Positions 1 through 6,746 of a stretch of DNA of 7,223 bases are shown here, one piece after another. The notes under the pieces were generated by a model. The model had not been told where the DNA came from. It did not search any database and worked only from the letters and a program-made list of their open reading frames with translations. Position numbers and translations under genes: made by a program. Source of the stretch: DATEEW01 sp035273665 (GTDB lineage: Bacteria; Pseudomonadota; Gammaproteobacteria; Burkholderiales; SG8-39); the NCBI GenBank assembly GCA_035273665.1, contig DATEOW010000167.1, forward strand, positions 1-7,223, read 5' to 3'. Numbering within the stretch: the stretch's first letter is position 1; each line of letters begins with the position of its first letter.

Positions 1-98
1 ACCGGCATGCTGTACATGGCGATCAAGCCGCCGATAAAGATCAGCAGTGAGAGAACGGCCGCAAAGATGGGTCGGTCGATAAATACGCGTGAAAGCAT
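1..98 (-). CDS. RND multidrug efflux pump, inner-membrane permease (N-terminal fragment)
   Basis: Only the first 32 codons are in the window; the gene continues past the left edge. The protein begins MLSRVFIDRPIFAAVLSLL and runs into a hydrophobic stretch. The FIDRPIFA motif followed by the first transmembrane helix is the standard start of HAE1-type RND pumps (AcrB/MexF/CeoB/BpeF). These are proton-driven trimers that expel drugs and aromatic compounds through an adaptor and an outer-membrane channel. The ATG lies one base after the TGA of the adaptor gene, so translation is probably coupled. A purine-rich GGAAAGG inside the end of the adaptor gene could serve as ribosome binding site. By neighbourhood the closest named relatives are CeoB/BpeF; this is inference, since the substrate-binding part is not visible. 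Confidence 0.9.
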   Translation of the reverse strand, partial: MLSRVFIDRPIFAAVLSLLIFIGGLIAMYSMP

Positions 99-99
99 C

Positions 100-1281
100 T
101 CAGGCCGCCTTTCCGTTGCCGGTTTTGCTTTGCACCGGCGCCGTCGCGGGGTCCATCGGAACCATCTGCGGGGTCACAGGCGATCCGGGCATCACGCGTT
201 GCAAACCGTTCACCACGATTTTTTCGCCTGCTTGCAATCCCGATTCGATCACGCGCATACCCTCGACGAGGCGACCGAGCTGCACTTGGCGATAGACCGC
301 TTTGTTGTCGGTGCCCACGACCAGCACAAATTTGCGGCTTTGATCGGTGCCGATCGCGCGATCATTCACCAACACCGCGTTGCGCGCCTGCGCCTGATCG
401 GACAATTGAACGCGCGCAAAGAGCCCGGGCGTCAACGCCCCGTTCTGATTCGGCACGAGCGCTCGGGCACGAACCGTTCCGCTCGTGATATCGACTTGGT
501 TATCGACGAAGACCAGCATGGCTTTATGCGGAAAGCCTTGTTCGTTCGCCAAACCGACGCCGACCGGCAAGCGCACGCCGGGTTTGTTAAGCCCGTATTT
601 GAGGTACACCGGCTCGTCGATTTCAAAGGCCGCATAGATGGGCGACGTGGAGACGATCGTCGTCAACACGGGAGAACCGGGTACATCGCCTTGAATAAGA
701 TTACCCGCAGTCACTTCCACACGACCCACGCGGCCACTGATCGGTGCGATCACCCGGGTAAAACCCAGATCGAGTCGCGCCCTTTCCGCTTGTGCCTGCG
801 CGGCACGCACTGCCGCTTCGGTATCGCGCATGGCGCTTTTGCGTTGATCGAGCTCCTGCCGAGAGGCTGCGTTATCGCTCACCAATTGTTCGGTACGCGC
901 AAGCTCCACACGCGCAAGCTCCTGACGTGAACGTGCCGCCGCGACAAGCGCTTCGGCGCTCGTCAATGCCGTCTGAAAAGGACGCGGGTCGATCTGCACG
1001 AGCAGATCGCCTTTACGCACTTGCTCGCCCTGCTTGAACTTGATCGATTCGATGTAGCCGGTCACTCGTGCGCGCACTTCCACGGACTCCACCGCTTCGA
1101 GACGGCCGCTGAAAGTTTCGCTCTCCACAATCTTGCGTTCGATCACTTCGGCCACACTCACCGGCGGGGGCGGCATAGCTCCGGGGCCGGGCCCCTGTGC
1201 GCCGCTTTGACCGCACCCCGCGAGTGCGAGCAGTGCAAGGGGGAGACTAAAGACGGCAAATGCTTTGTGGATTGTTTTCAT
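100..1281 (-). CDS. RND efflux membrane-fusion protein (periplasmic adaptor lipoprotein), CeoA/BpeE-like
   Basis: A 393-residue adaptor that would link an inner-membrane RND pump to an outer-membrane channel. The chosen ATG gives a clean lipoprotein signal: positive start MKTIHK, a hydrophobic core, and lipobox L20-A-G-C23. An upstream TTG would add 19 residues and spoil this signal, so it was rejected. After a Pro/Gly-rich linker come the first lipoyl half (about 65-100, with ARVTGYI and GDLLVQIDPR), an Ala/Glu/Arg-rich helical hairpin (about 103-170), the second lipoyl half (LGFTRVIAPISGRVG, about 172-186), then the beta-barrel and membrane-proximal domains. Length and domain order are normal for AcrA/MexE-type adaptors. 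The gene starts 13 nt after the hydrolase stop with no clear Shine-Dalgarno and ends 1 nt before the pump gene, so it is part of one operon. The family is certain; the CeoA/BpeE assignment rests on gene order. Confidence 0.95.
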   Translation of the reverse strand: MKTIHKAFAVFSLPLALLALAGCGQSGAQGPGPGAMPPPPVSVAEVIERKIVESETFSGRLEAVESVEVRARVTGYIESIKFKQGEQVRKGDLLVQIDPRPFQTALTSAEALVAAARSRQELARVELARTEQLVSDNAASRQELDQRKSAMRDTEAAVRAAQAQAERARLDLGFTRVIAPISGRVGRVEVTAGNLIQGDVPGSPVLTTIVSTSPIYAAFEIDEPVYLKYGLNKPGVRLPVGVGLANEQGFPHKAMLVFVDNQVDITSGTVRARALVPNQNGALTPGLFARVQLSDQAQARNAVLVNDRAIGTDQSRKFVLVVGTDNKAVYRQVQLGRLVEGMRVIESGLQAGEKIVVNGLQRVMPGSPVTPQMVPMDPATAPVQSKTGNGKAA

Positions 1282-1294
1282 GATGGGCCGTTGG

Positions 1295-2077
1295 CTAAGG
1301 ATGGGTGCGATGACGCAGCGGATTGAGAAGCGGAACAAGGAAGGCGATCAGCTCGCGCCAGGTCGCTTCCGACCATTCGCGCTGCGGTTGGCGAACGACT
1401 TGCGTTTTGACGCCCGCCGAAATGAGATGTGCACCGTAAGTTTCAGCCTCGTCGCGCAGTGCATCGCCGGCGGCGCTGAAGATCAACGCGGGCGGCAGGT
1501 TCGCGAGCCGCGTGCACAGTAACGGCGCTGCATAAGGATGCGTACGGTCCGAACAAAAAGGCAGGTAGGCAAGATAAGCACGGCTACATGCTTGGGTCGC
1601 CTCGCCGGCCGTCTGCATCGACTGGGAGCTCAGCGTGGGATCGAGCATCGGATTGCATAACACTTGTGCAAGAAGCGATGGACCGCCGCGATCGCGCGCC
1701 ATCATCGCGACAACCGCCGCGAGATTGCCGCCCGCTTCTTCGCCGATGACAGCCACCTTTTTCGACCAGCCGCCGCTGACGGCATTGGATTGGATCCACC
1801 GCAAAGCGGCATACACATCTTCCGCCGCGGCCGGAAAAGGCGATTCACTCGCAAGGCTATAAGCGGGCGCGACGACAACCGCATCCAGGCGTTCGGCGAT
1901 GTCGCGCGCACGCTGTTCCGCCTCGCTACAAGTCGAAACAAAAGTACCGCCATGCAGATAAAGAATGACCGGCGGGGCGGCGCGCCGGGGCGGCGGTCGA
2001 TGCAAGCGCAAACGCAGGTCGGTCTTATAGCCGGCGCAGGCGCGGTCTTCGATAGGCGGGACGGGACGAGAAGCCAT
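1295..2077 (-). CDS. alpha/beta-hydrolase-fold protein, LlpE-like, catalytic Ser and His missing
   Basis: A 260-residue protein of the hormone-sensitive-lipase/acetyl-esterase type, without a signal peptide and so probably cytoplasmic. The scaffold is clear: YLHGGTF (40-46, normally HGGG), SPFPAAAEDVYAALRW (79-94), GEEAGGN (112-118) and GDALRDE (204-210). Active esterases have GDSAGGN; here the nucleophile position is Glu114 (GAA). The acid Asp205 is kept. The usual C-terminal His (HGF motif) is absent: the region reads RQPQREWSEATW (229-240), and the only later histidines are in the last five residues. The protein is therefore probably not a serine esterase. It is the first gene of the efflux operon, as llpE is in ceo/bpeEF loci. 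The ATG at 2077 was preferred to a TTG 54 nt upstream because the family fold starts soon after it; neither has a good Shine-Dalgarno. The frame is intact, which argues against random decay. Confidence 0.85.
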   Translation of the reverse strand: MASRPVPPIEDRACAGYKTDLRLRLHRPPPRRAAPPVILYLHGGTFVSTCSEAEQRARDIAERLDAVVVAPAYSLASESPFPAAAEDVYAALRWIQSNAVSGGWSKKVAVIGEEAGGNLAAVVAMMARDRGGPSLLAQVLCNPMLDPTLSSQSMQTAGEATQACSRAYLAYLPFCSDRTHPYAAPLLCTRLANLPPALIFSAAGDALRDEAETYGAHLISAGVKTQVVRQPQREWSEATWRELIAFLVPLLNPLRHRTHP

Positions 2078-2103
2078 GGTTGTAGGACAAATTTGGGTAT
2101 CGC

Positions 2104-2131
2104 ATCGTATTCGTTCGCATAGCCCGGACAA
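2104..2131 (-). promoter_or_regulatory. possible promoter of the efflux operon
   Basis: On the minus strand TTGTCC (2131-2126, four matches to TTGACA) is followed after 16 bases by TACGAT (2109-2104, four matches to TATAAT). Transcription would begin near 2097, leaving about 20 nt of leader before the hydrolase ATG. LysR-activated promoters are often this weak. The assignment is by eye only and other pairs are possible. Confidence 0.25.
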
Positions 2132-2143
2132 AGTAGCTAGAAT
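2114..2143 (+). promoter_or_regulatory. probable promoter of the LysR regulator gene
   Basis: TTCGCA (2114-2119, four of six matches to the -35 consensus) and TAGAAT (2138-2143, five of six matches to TATAAT) are 18 bases apart. Transcription would start around 2150, immediately before the palindrome at 2153-2170. This is the geometry expected for autorepression. It overlaps the candidate minus-strand promoter, so the two directions may compete. Confidence 0.4.
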
Positions 2144-2152
2144 CGAAAGGAC

Positions 2153-2170
2153 TGTTCAGTTTTCTGAACA
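2153..2170. promoter_or_regulatory. perfect palindrome, candidate LysR operator
   Basis: The sequence TGTTCAG-TTTT-CTGAACA has two perfectly complementary 7-base arms around a 4-base centre. It lies 22 nt before the LysR start codon, inside the 115-nt region between divergent genes. LysR-type regulators bind dyads of this sort, often written T-N11-A; T2155 and A2167 satisfy that spacing. It is not followed by a T-tract and lies upstream of the start codon, so it is not a terminator. The role as operator is inferred from position and symmetry. Confidence 0.6.
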
Positions 2171-2180
2171 ATAGGCGCCC

Positions 2181-2187
2181 AGGGAGG
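2181..2187 (+). promoter_or_regulatory. ribosome binding site of the LysR gene
   Basis: AGGGAGG sits 5 bases before the ATG at 2193. It is a strong match to the Shine-Dalgarno sequence and fixes this start. It contrasts with the absence of a comparable site before the divergent hydrolase gene. Confidence 0.7.
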
Positions 2188-2192
2188 GCAAA

Positions 2193-3155
2193 ATGGATCG
2201 ACTCCAAGCGATGGAAGTATTTGCGCGCGTTGTGGAAACCGGCAATTTCACCCGTGCAGCGGAACGCTTGCGATTACCGAAAGCCACGGTGACCACCCTG
2301 GTGCAGAACCTCGAATCGCACCTCGGGACCAAGCTGCTGAATCGCACGACGCGTCGGGTCAACGTGACGGCGGACGGTGCCGCCTATTACGAACGTTGCC
2401 TGCGCATCTTGAGCGAGGTCGAAGAAACGGAGCAGGCCCTGTCGCGAACCAGCGCGACCGCCAAAGGCCGCTTACGTGTCGACGTACCGGGATCTTTCGG
2501 CCGTTACATTCTCATGCCGGCATTAGGCGAATTCTTCGCCCGCTATCCCGATATCCGCCTCGAACTCGGCTGCAGCGACCGCCCCGTCGATCTGCTCGAA
2601 GAAGGCGTCGATTGCGTGGTACGCGGCGGCGATGTGCATGACACCTCCTTGGTTGCACGGCGCGTCGCCGATTGCGAATTCGTGACCTGTGCGCACATCG
2701 ATTACATCGAACGCCATGGCATGCCGCACCATCCTTCCGATCTGGAACGCCATCAATGCATCAATTATTTTTCCGCCAAGACGGGCAAGATTTTCGAGTG
2801 GAATTTCAATCGCGGCGGTGAACGCATCGTCATGCCGGTGCAGGGAAATATCGCAGTCAACGACGGCGATGCGTACTTGGCCGCCGGCCTCAGCGGTCTG
2901 GGCGTCATGCAAGCGCCGTTGATGCAGGTCGGCAAGAAACTCGCGACCGGCCAGTTAATCCGCCTGCTGCCCGAATGGAGCATCGATCCCCTGCCCGTGT
3001 GGGTGATGTATCCGCAAAACCGGCATCTCTCGGCGAAAGTGCGCGTCTTCGTCGACTGGGTTGCTGAAATGTTCGCGCGGCATTGGCACTTCGACGGCGC
3101 GGTGCCTGTGCAAACGGAACCGAAAGAACCGAAGCGTTTGGCCAGCGTCAGCTAA
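2193..3155 (+). CDS. LysR-family transcriptional regulator, CeoR/BpeT-like
   Basis: A 320-residue DNA-binding regulator of usual LysR length. The winged helix-turn-helix is at the N-terminus: MEVFARVVETGNFTRAAERL (7-26), then the recognition region LPKATVTTLVQNLESHLG and the wing NRTTRRVNVTADG. This is the CrgA/AaeR-like subgroup. A periplasmic-binding-protein-like effector domain follows from about residue 90 to 295 (GRLRVDVPGSFGRYILMPAL, then LELGCSDRPVDLLEEGVDCVVRGG). The last 20 or so residues form a polar tail. It is divergent from the lipase-like/adaptor/pump operon, as ceoR and bpeT are from llpE. By analogy it would activate the pump in response to an aromatic or drug-like effector and control its own transcription through the palindrome at 2153-2170. 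It may also be co-transcribed with the oxidoreductase 38 nt downstream. The family is certain; target and effector are inferred. Confidence 0.95.
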   Translation: MDRLQAMEVFARVVETGNFTRAAERLRLPKATVTTLVQNLESHLGTKLLNRTTRRVNVTADGAAYYERCLRILSEVEETEQALSRTSATAKGRLRVDVPGSFGRYILMPALGEFFARYPDIRLELGCSDRPVDLLEEGVDCVVRGGDVHDTSLVARRVADCEFVTCAHIDYIERHGMPHHPSDLERHQCINYFSAKTGKIFEWNFNRGGERIVMPVQGNIAVNDGDAYLAAGLSGLGVMQAPLMQVGKKLATGQLIRLLPEWSIDPLPVWVMYPQNRHLSAKVRVFVDWVAEMFARHWHFDGAVPVQTEPKEPKRLASVS

Positions 3156-3193
3156 AACTGGCGCTTCGCGCAAAGGCGTTGGACAATGGCGCG

Positions 3194-4792
3194 ATGTCCA
3201 CACCCCATGGCGGACCCTATGACGCGCTGATCATCGGCGCCGGCCACAACGGCCTGACATGCGCGTGTTATCTGGCGGCCGCCGGACTTCGCGTGCGCGT
3301 TCTCGAACGGCGCCACATCGTCGGCGGCGCTGCGGTCACGGAAGAATTCCACCCCGGTTTTCGTAATTCCATCGCGAGCTACACGGTCAGCCTGCTCAAC
3401 CCCAAGGTAATTCGCGATCTGCACCTGGCGAAGCACGGTCTGCGCATCGTCGAACGCCCGTTCTCCAACTTTCTTCCGCTGGATGACAACAGCTATTTAC
3501 GCGTGGGCGGCGGATTGGAAGCCACGCAAGCGGAAGTTGCGCGGTTTTCCCAGCGCGACGCAGAGCGACTGCCCGCGTATTACGCCAGCATTGAACGCGT
3601 TGCCGCGGTGTTGCGCGACACGGTCTTGCAAACGCCACCGAATGTCGGCGGTGGACTCGTGGACCTTTGGCGCGCCTTGAAACTCGGCAACAGCTTGCGT
3701 GGTCTCGACATCGAAACGCAGCGCGACCTGCATGCGCTTTTCACCAAAAGCGCGGGCGACATACTCGACACATGGTTTGAATCCGCGCCGATCAAGGCGG
3801 CGCTGGGTTTCGATGCGATCGTGGGTAATTACGCGAGCCCGTATACGCCCGGCTCCGCGTATGTGTTGCTGCATCATTGCTTCGGGGAAGTGAACGGCAA
3901 ACGCGGCATCTGGGGCCACGCCATCGGCGGCATGGGTGCCATCACGCAAGCGATGGCCGCCGAAGCGAAAGCGCGAGGTGTAGAGATCACGACCTCTTGC
4001 GCCGTCGAACGCGTTCTCGTGCGGAATGGTCGCGCCGTTGGCGTGCTGCTCCAAGATGGAACCAGCATCGCCGCACAACGCATTGTCTCGAACCTCAATC
4101 CCAAACTTCTTTTCGAAAAACTGGTTGAGCCCGAAGTCTTGGACATCGATTTTCGGCGACGCATCGCCGGATGGAAATGCGGTTCGGGGACGCTACGTAT
4201 GAACGTCGCGTTAAAAGAACTCCCGGATTTCAGTTGTCTGCCCGGTAAGGCGGCGCAACCTCACCACAGCTCCGGCATCATCATGGCGCCCTCGCTGCAA
4301 TACATGGATCGCGCCTATCGCGATGCCCAAGAATTCGGTTGGTCGCGCCAACCGATTGTGGAAATGCTTATTCCCAGCACGGTTGACGATTCGCTCGCAC
4401 CGAGCGGCATGCATGTTGCCAGTCTGTTCTGCCAACAATTTTCACCTGAGGCCGACTGGGATACGCATCGTGAGCAAGCCGCCGATCTCGTCATCGATAC
4501 CGTGAATCGTTATGCGCCCAATTTCAAGAGCGCCGTGATCGCAAAACAAGTGCTGACGCCTTTGGACCTCGAACGGACTTTCGGTTTGATCGGCGGCGAT
4601 ATTTTTCACGGCGCGCTCTCGCTCGATCAATTATTCAGCGCACGCCCCGTGTTGGGCCATGCGGACTATCGCAGCCCGATCGCCGCTTTGTATCTATGCG
4701 GCTCGGGGACCCATCCCGGCGGCGGGGTCACCGGTGCACCGGGCCACAATGCGGCGCAGGAAATCATTAAGGATTGGCGCAGCAAAAAATAA
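3194..4792 (+). CDS. FAD-dependent oxidoreductase, PYROXD2 / phytoene-desaturase-like
   Basis: A 532-residue flavoprotein of the amine-oxidase/CrtI superfamily. The FAD-binding Rossmann motif is at the N-terminus (IIGAGHNGL, Gly15-x-Gly17-x-x-Gly20), with Glu38 ending the second strand to hold the ribose and GG at 44-45. The central GIWGHAIGGMGAITQAM and the C-terminal GSGTHPGGGVTGAPGHNAA (503-521) are typical of this group and complete the FAD site. Members closest to PYROXD2 have about this length. Their substrates are largely unknown, so a carotenoid role is not supported: no phytoene synthase or other crt gene is visible. The ATG at 3194 puts the FAD motif at the usual distance from the start. 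A TTG at 3083 would overlap the LysR gene and add an atypical Arg-rich leader. No good Shine-Dalgarno precedes it. The permease gene follows after 30 nt. Confidence 0.9.
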   Translation: MSTPHGGPYDALIIGAGHNGLTCACYLAAAGLRVRVLERRHIVGGAAVTEEFHPGFRNSIASYTVSLLNPKVIRDLHLAKHGLRIVERPFSNFLPLDDNSYLRVGGGLEATQAEVARFSQRDAERLPAYYASIERVAAVLRDTVLQTPPNVGGGLVDLWRALKLGNSLRGLDIETQRDLHALFTKSAGDILDTWFESAPIKAALGFDAIVGNYASPYTPGSAYVLLHHCFGEVNGKRGIWGHAIGGMGAITQAMAAEAKARGVEITTSCAVERVLVRNGRAVGVLLQDGTSIAAQRIVSNLNPKLLFEKLVEPEVLDIDFRRRIAGWKCGSGTLRMNVALKELPDFSCLPGKAAQPHHSSGIIMAPSLQYMDRAYRDAQEFGWSRQPIVEMLIPSTVDDSLAPSGMHVASLFCQQFSPEADWDTHREQAADLVIDTVNRYAPNFKSAVIAKQVLTPLDLERTFGLIGGDIFHGALSLDQLFSARPVLGHADYRSPIAALYLCGSGTHPGGGVTGAPGHNAAQEIIKDWRSKK

Positions 4793-4810
4793 CAATCACG
4801 GCAGTTCATC

Positions 4811-4818
4811 AGGAGGAG
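4811..4818 (+). promoter_or_regulatory. ribosome binding site of the permease gene
   Basis: AGGAGGAG contains the full AGGAGG core, 6 bases before the ATG at 4823. It is the strongest translation signal in the window and decides this start. It suggests the permease is translated independently of the upstream gene even if they share a transcript. Confidence 0.8.
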
Positions 4819-4822
4819 TCTC

Positions 4823-6160
4823 ATGCGTGCGAAACCGGAGGGCGGCGGCAGCCCGCAGCCCGCGCTGTCGTTGTGGGATGCAACCGCGATCATCGTCGGC
4901 CTGGTGATCGGCGCGGGAATCTTCCGCCTGCCCCCGCTTGTCGCAGCCAATACGCCGAACGAATGGGTTTTCTACGGGTTATGGATCGGCGGCGGAATCA
5001 TTTCGTTGATCGGCGCGCTTTGCTATGCGGAACTCGCAAGCGCTTATCCCAATGCCGGCGGCGACTACCATTTTCTACAACGCGCGTTCGGACGCAGTCT
5101 CTCATTCCTCTTCGCCTGGGCGCGTATCGCGGTAATCACAACCGGTTCCATTGCCATTCTGGCGTTCACCTTTGGCGACTACGCATCGAACCTTTATCGC
5201 TTAGGAGACGCCTCCTCCTCCATCTATGCGGGCGTCGCCGTGTTGATCCTCACGGCGATCAATCTGCTCGGTATGCCGAGCACACGCGGCACACAAAACC
5301 TGCTCACTATTTTAGAAGTGCTCGGTTTGACGGCGGTCGCCATCACGGGCCTCATTCTGATCGCGCCGGCGCCGGAACCGGTTGCCGCAGTGGCCGGGAA
5401 CACTTCATCGCTTAGCTTTGCCACCGTGCCGATGGCAATCCTCTTCGTGCTGTTCACTTATGGCGGATGGAACGAAAGCGCTTATATTTCGGCGGAGGTG
5501 AAAGAACGCCGTAACATCATGCGCGCGCTCGTGCTGTCGCTGCTCAGCGTGACACTGCTGTATCTCGTGCTGAATTATGCGTACGTGCGCACGCTTGGCT
5601 TCGCCGGTGTGGCAGGGAGCGAGACCGTTGCCGCGGATGTCCTCCGTGCGTATTTTGGCGAAACCGGCGCCAAGATCATCAGTTTCATCATCGCCGTCTC
5701 GGCGCTTACTTCCATCAATGCCACCATCGTTGTGGGGGCGCGATCGAACTATGCGCTCGGGCGCGACTGGCGCCTCTTTCGCTGGCTCGGTTACTGGGAC
5801 GAAAAAACCGATGCGCCGCGTAACGCGCTTTACGTCCAAAGCGGCGTGTCCCTGGCATTGATCATCGTCGGCGCTTTCGGCGGCGAGATTGAAACCATGG
5901 TCAATTACACGATGCCGGTATTCTGGTTCTTTGTGCTCATGGTCGGCATCGGGCTGCTCGTCTTGCGCAAGAAGGACCCCGACGCGCCGCGACCTTTCAA
6001 AGTGCCGCTGTACCCCATCACGCCGCTGATTTTCATCGCGACCTGCGCGTTCCTGCTGTATTCAAGTCTTGCCTACGTGAAAGGAGGCGCGCAACTCGGG
6101 GTAGCGGTGCTGGCCGTCGGCGCGCTATTGTTGATCATCGAACGCTTGCGGAAAAACTAG
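4823..6160 (+). CDS. APC-superfamily amino-acid permease, LAT-like
   Basis: A 445-residue integral inner-membrane transporter with about twelve hydrophobic segments. The first carries the unwound-helix motif GLVIGAGIF (about 26-34), where APC proteins bind the amino-acid backbone. ELASAYPNAGGDYHFLQRAFG (about 70-90) is the conserved loop after helix 2. YGGWNESAYISAEVKERRN, in and after helix 6, and RPFKVPLYPITPLIF before helix 11 are typical of the LAT (L-type amino-acid transporter-like) branch, which includes bacterial exchangers such as SteT. The substrate is therefore probably an amino acid or related amine, by symport or exchange; specificity cannot be read from the sequence. The short hydrophilic N-terminus is cytoplasmic. 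The gene ends 3 nt before the methyltransferase gene. Confidence 0.92.
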   Translation: MRAKPEGGGSPQPALSLWDATAIIVGLVIGAGIFRLPPLVAANTPNEWVFYGLWIGGGIISLIGALCYAELASAYPNAGGDYHFLQRAFGRSLSFLFAWARIAVITTGSIAILAFTFGDYASNLYRLGDASSSIYAGVAVLILTAINLLGMPSTRGTQNLLTILEVLGLTAVAITGLILIAPAPEPVAAVAGNTSSLSFATVPMAILFVLFTYGGWNESAYISAEVKERRNIMRALVLSLLSVTLLYLVLNYAYVRTLGFAGVAGSETVAADVLRAYFGETGAKIISFIIAVSALTSINATIVVGARSNYALGRDWRLFRWLGYWDEKTDAPRNALYVQSGVSLALIIVGAFGGEIETMVNYTMPVFWFFVLMVGIGLLVLRKKDPDAPRPFKVPLYPITPLIFIATCAFLLYSSLAYVKGGAQLGVAVLAVGALLLIIERLRKN

Positions 6161-6163
6161 CGC

Positions 6164-6736
6164 ATGGATCGTCGCCTCTTTCTATCGCTGTTATCGCTAC
6201 CGCTGGTGGCTTGTTCCCTGGGGGCACGTCCCGGCGGCGAAAGCGTGATCCTGCCCGCTGACGCAGATCGACCGCCCGACGTGCCTTATGTGGACTCGGA
6301 ACAAGACATCGTCGATGCGATGCTGCGCTTGGCGGAAGTGCGCGCCGATGATGTTGTCTATGACCTGGGCTGCGGCGACGGCCGCATCGTGAATACTGCG
6401 GCCAAGCAATACGGCGCGCGCGGTGTGGGGATCGATCTCGATCCGCATCTGATCGCAGTGGCGCGCGGTTATTCCGATCTTGCCAAAGTCAGTCACAAGA
6501 CCCTGTTCAAAGTCGGCGATTTGTTCGACACTGACCTCAGCCCGGCGACTGTGGTCAGCTTGTTTTTATCGGTCGACGTGAATAAGCGTCTGCGCCCTAA
6601 ATTGTTGCGCGAACTGAAACCCGGCAGTCGCGTGGTGTCCAACCGTTTCGACATGGGCAACACGTGGACGCCCGAACGCACCGTCATGCTGGGGAGCCGC
6701 CAGATTTTTCTCTGGCGCATCCCGGCATCGATTTGA
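6164..6736 (+). CDS. FAM173-like SAM-dependent methyltransferase with Tat-like lipoprotein signal
   Basis: A 190-residue class I methyltransferase. Motif I is VYDLGCGDGRI (65-75), the acidic residue binding the SAM ribose is Asp91 in GVGIDLDP, and VGDLFDTDL (117-125) is motif II. The pre-motif VPYVDSEQDIVDAML (40-54) and the C-terminal SRVVSNRFDMGNTW (155-168) resemble the FAM173 group, whose eukaryotic members trimethylate lysines in the mitochondrial ADP/ATP carrier and ATP-synthase c subunit. The N-terminus, MDRRLFLSLLSLPLVACS, is unusual: twin arginines in an RRxFL context, a short hydrophobic core and lipobox L14-V-A-C17. It reads as a Tat lipoprotein signal, though it could be an uncleaved membrane anchor with the catalytic domain in the cytoplasm. 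The ATG follows the permease stop by 3 nt, with only a weak upstream GGAAAA. The fold is clear; target and location are inferred. Confidence 0.85.
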   Translation: MDRRLFLSLLSLPLVACSLGARPGGESVILPADADRPPDVPYVDSEQDIVDAMLRLAEVRADDVVYDLGCGDGRIVNTAAKQYGARGVGIDLDPHLIAVARGYSDLAKVSHKTLFKVGDLFDTDLSPATVVSLFLSVDVNKRLRPKLLRELKPGSRVVSNRFDMGNTWTPERTVMLGSRQIFLWRIPASI

Positions 6737-6743
6737 AAGGAAG
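6736..6743 (+). promoter_or_regulatory. ribosome binding site of the 6-phosphogluconate dehydrogenase gene
   Basis: AAAGGAAG overlaps the last base of the methyltransferase stop codon. Its AGGA core is 5 bases before the ATG at 6747. It supports this start and tight coupling of the two genes. Confidence 0.65.
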
Positions 6744-6746
6744 AGC

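Noticed and set aside
7..930. A 307-codon open frame on the plus strand opposite the adaptor gene
   Set aside because: It lies antisense to a clearly recognisable membrane-fusion protein and its translation is rich in Arg and His with no recognisable domain. It is a shadow of codon bias.
1295..2077. Calling the hydrolase gene a pseudogene because catalytic residues are missing
   Set aside because: The frame is uninterrupted, length is only slightly short for the family, structural motifs are kept and it sits in a tight operon. Loss of residues points to a changed function more than to decay.
3131..3167. Inverted repeat GAAGCG...CGCTTC and GCCAG...CTGGC spanning the LysR stop codon, as a possible terminator
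   Set aside because: The arms are only 5-6 bases, compete with each other, enclose a long loop and are not followed by a T-tract. Intrinsic termination is not supported.
3083..3193. TTG start for the FAD oxidoreductase overlapping the end of the LysR gene
   Set aside because: It would add 37 atypical Arg-rich residues before the FAD-binding strand; the ATG at 3194 gives the usual family start.
3497..4078. A 193-codon minus-strand open frame inside the FAD oxidoreductase gene
   Set aside because: The plus-strand frame carries full FAD motifs on both sides and this product matches nothing I recognise. It is an antisense shadow.
3194..4792. Carotenoid biosynthesis locus
   Set aside because: Only a CrtI-superfamily flavoprotein is present; the closest resemblance is to PYROXD2-like proteins and no phytoene synthase, cyclase or other crt gene is in the window.
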